From positions 1 to 5,110 of the forward strand of contig CAKTHW010000104.1 in the NCBI GenBank assembly GCA_934565425.1: 5,110 nucleotides of DNA, read 5' to 3'. Positions 4,530 through 5,110 of the stretch are shown piece by piece. Both the position numbers and the translations under genes were made by a program. Numbering within the stretch: the first letter of the stretch is position 1; each line of letters opens with the position of its first letter. Source of the stretch: an uncultured Oscillospiraceae bacterium (GTDB lineage: Bacteria > Bacillota > Clostridia > Oscillospirales > Oscillospiraceae). The notes under the pieces are model-generated. The model was not told the origin of the DNA. It saw nothing but the letters and a program-made list of their open reading frames with translations, and searched no databases.

Positions 4530-5110
4530 TCAAATCCTCTCCCGGATGGTCTTCAGGAGCAGCTGATAGCTCTCCTCCAGGTCACATTCGGTGGTGTCCA
4601 CCAGCACTGCGTCCTCCGCCTGGCGCAGGGGCGCCACGTCCCGGTGGGTGTCGTTGTAGTCCCGCTGCTGGACGTCCTCCAGCACCTGCTCCAGGGTGAT
4701 GGGGTCGCCCTTCTCGTGGAGCTCCAGCCAGCGCCGCTTAGCACGGGCTTCGGCGGAGGCGGTCAGGTAGATTTTGACGGTGGCGTCAGGCAGGACGACG
4801 GTGCCAATGTCCCGACCGTCCATGATGACGTTGTGGGTGGCGGCCAGGTTCCGCTGCAGGTCCAGCAGGAAGGCCCGGACGGCGGGGATGGCGGCCACGG
4901 CGGAGGTGTACAGGGACACTTCGTTCTGCCGGATGGCGTCGGTCACGTCCTCGCCGTTGAGGATCATGTGCTGGATGCCGTCGGACTGATACTGCATGTC
5001 GATTTTGATCTCCGGCAGCAGGGACACGATCTTCTCGGAATCGGTCTTGTCCACCCCTGCCCGGTAGGCATACAGGCTCACGCTGCGGTAGATGGCTCCG
5101 GTGTCTACAT
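4530..5110 (-). CDS. cmk: (d)CMP kinase (partial, N-terminus outside window)
   Basis: This cytosolic enzyme phosphorylates CMP and dCMP with ATP. The visible 192 residues begin VDTGAIYRSVSLYAY, matching the family's YxDTGAMYR segment that follows the P-loop, so only about 30 N-terminal residues including the ATP-binding P-loop lie outside. Other family signatures are DGRDIGTVVLPDA (CMP-binding DGRDIGT), the LID region RAKRRWLEL, and QRDYNDTHRDVAPL, which matches the RDxxDxxR–PL motif. The protein ends a few residues after LLKTIRERI, as expected. The open frame continues to the window edge, so the GTG at 5081 inside it is not the start. Cmk, PlsC and IspH-S1 genes are tightly packed in the same direction and should form one operon; cmk next to rpsA is a widespread arrangement in bacteria. 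Confidence 0.94.
   Translation of the reverse strand, partial: VDTGAIYRSVSLYAYRAGVDKTDSEKIVSLLPEIKIDMQYQSDGIQHMILNGEDVTDAIRQNEVSLYTSAVAAIPAVRAFLLDLQRNLAATHNVIMDGRDIGTVVLPDATVKIYLTASAEARAKRRWLELHEKGDPITLEQVLEDVQQRDYNDTHRDVAPLRQAEDAVLVDTTECDLEESYQLLLKTIRERI

Noticed and set aside
3937..4533. Second minus-strand open frame of 198 codons across plsC.
   Set aside because: It is a +1 frame of plsC rich in Pro, Arg, His and Gln with no domain; the plsC frame has all four acyltransferase motifs.

Overview
The window looks like chromosomal DNA of a moderately GC-rich Firmicute of the class Clostridia, probably a gut Oscillospiraceae-type organism. The main clue is an in-frame IspH–ribosomal protein S1 fusion downstream of cmk and plsC, an arrangement known to me from Clostridia. 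Other clues are strong AGGAGG-type Shine-Dalgarno (SD) sites, a four-domain S1 of low-GC Gram-positive type, and an HxlR/flavoprotein/cupin module. The genus is inference; no rRNA gene is present.

Layout, right to left on the minus strand: a (d)CMP kinase gene (cmk, N-terminus beyond the window edge) is followed after 3 nt by a PlsC-type 1-acyl-glycerol-3-phosphate acyltransferase. That gene overlaps by 4 nt (ATGA) the 649-codon ispH–rpsA fusion. The block ends at a perfect 13-bp bidirectional terminator hairpin near 1882-1912. A plus-strand cupin gene converges on the same terminator from the left. The cupin is divergent from a minus-strand run of HxlR-family regulator, flavodoxin-fold iron-sulfur flavoprotein and ispD (cut by the left edge). 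The 125-bp divergent intergenic region carries a 20-bp imperfect palindrome that is a good candidate HxlR operator.

How the genes work together: IspD and IspH are two steps of the MEP isoprenoid pathway. Cmk supplies CDP/dCDP, PlsC makes phosphatidic acid, and S1 helps mRNA bind the ribosome. The right-hand operon is therefore a growth and housekeeping block. The left-hand module looks like a small redox- or electrophile-responsive unit whose transcript probably reads into ispD.

The most notable observation is that the ispH–rpsA fusion seems to keep everything needed to make free S1. Inside the ispH part there is a near-consensus sigma-A promoter (TTGATA, 17 nt, TATAAT), then a small inverted repeat at the predicted mRNA 5' end, and a near-perfect SD (AAAGGAGGT) 10 nt before an in-frame ATG exactly at the IspH/S1 junction. 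These lie in a locally AT-richer part of an otherwise very GC-rich ispH. The gene could thus give both a fused IspH-S1 protein and a separate 371-residue S1. I see no mobile element, CRISPR array, tRNA or rRNA gene.
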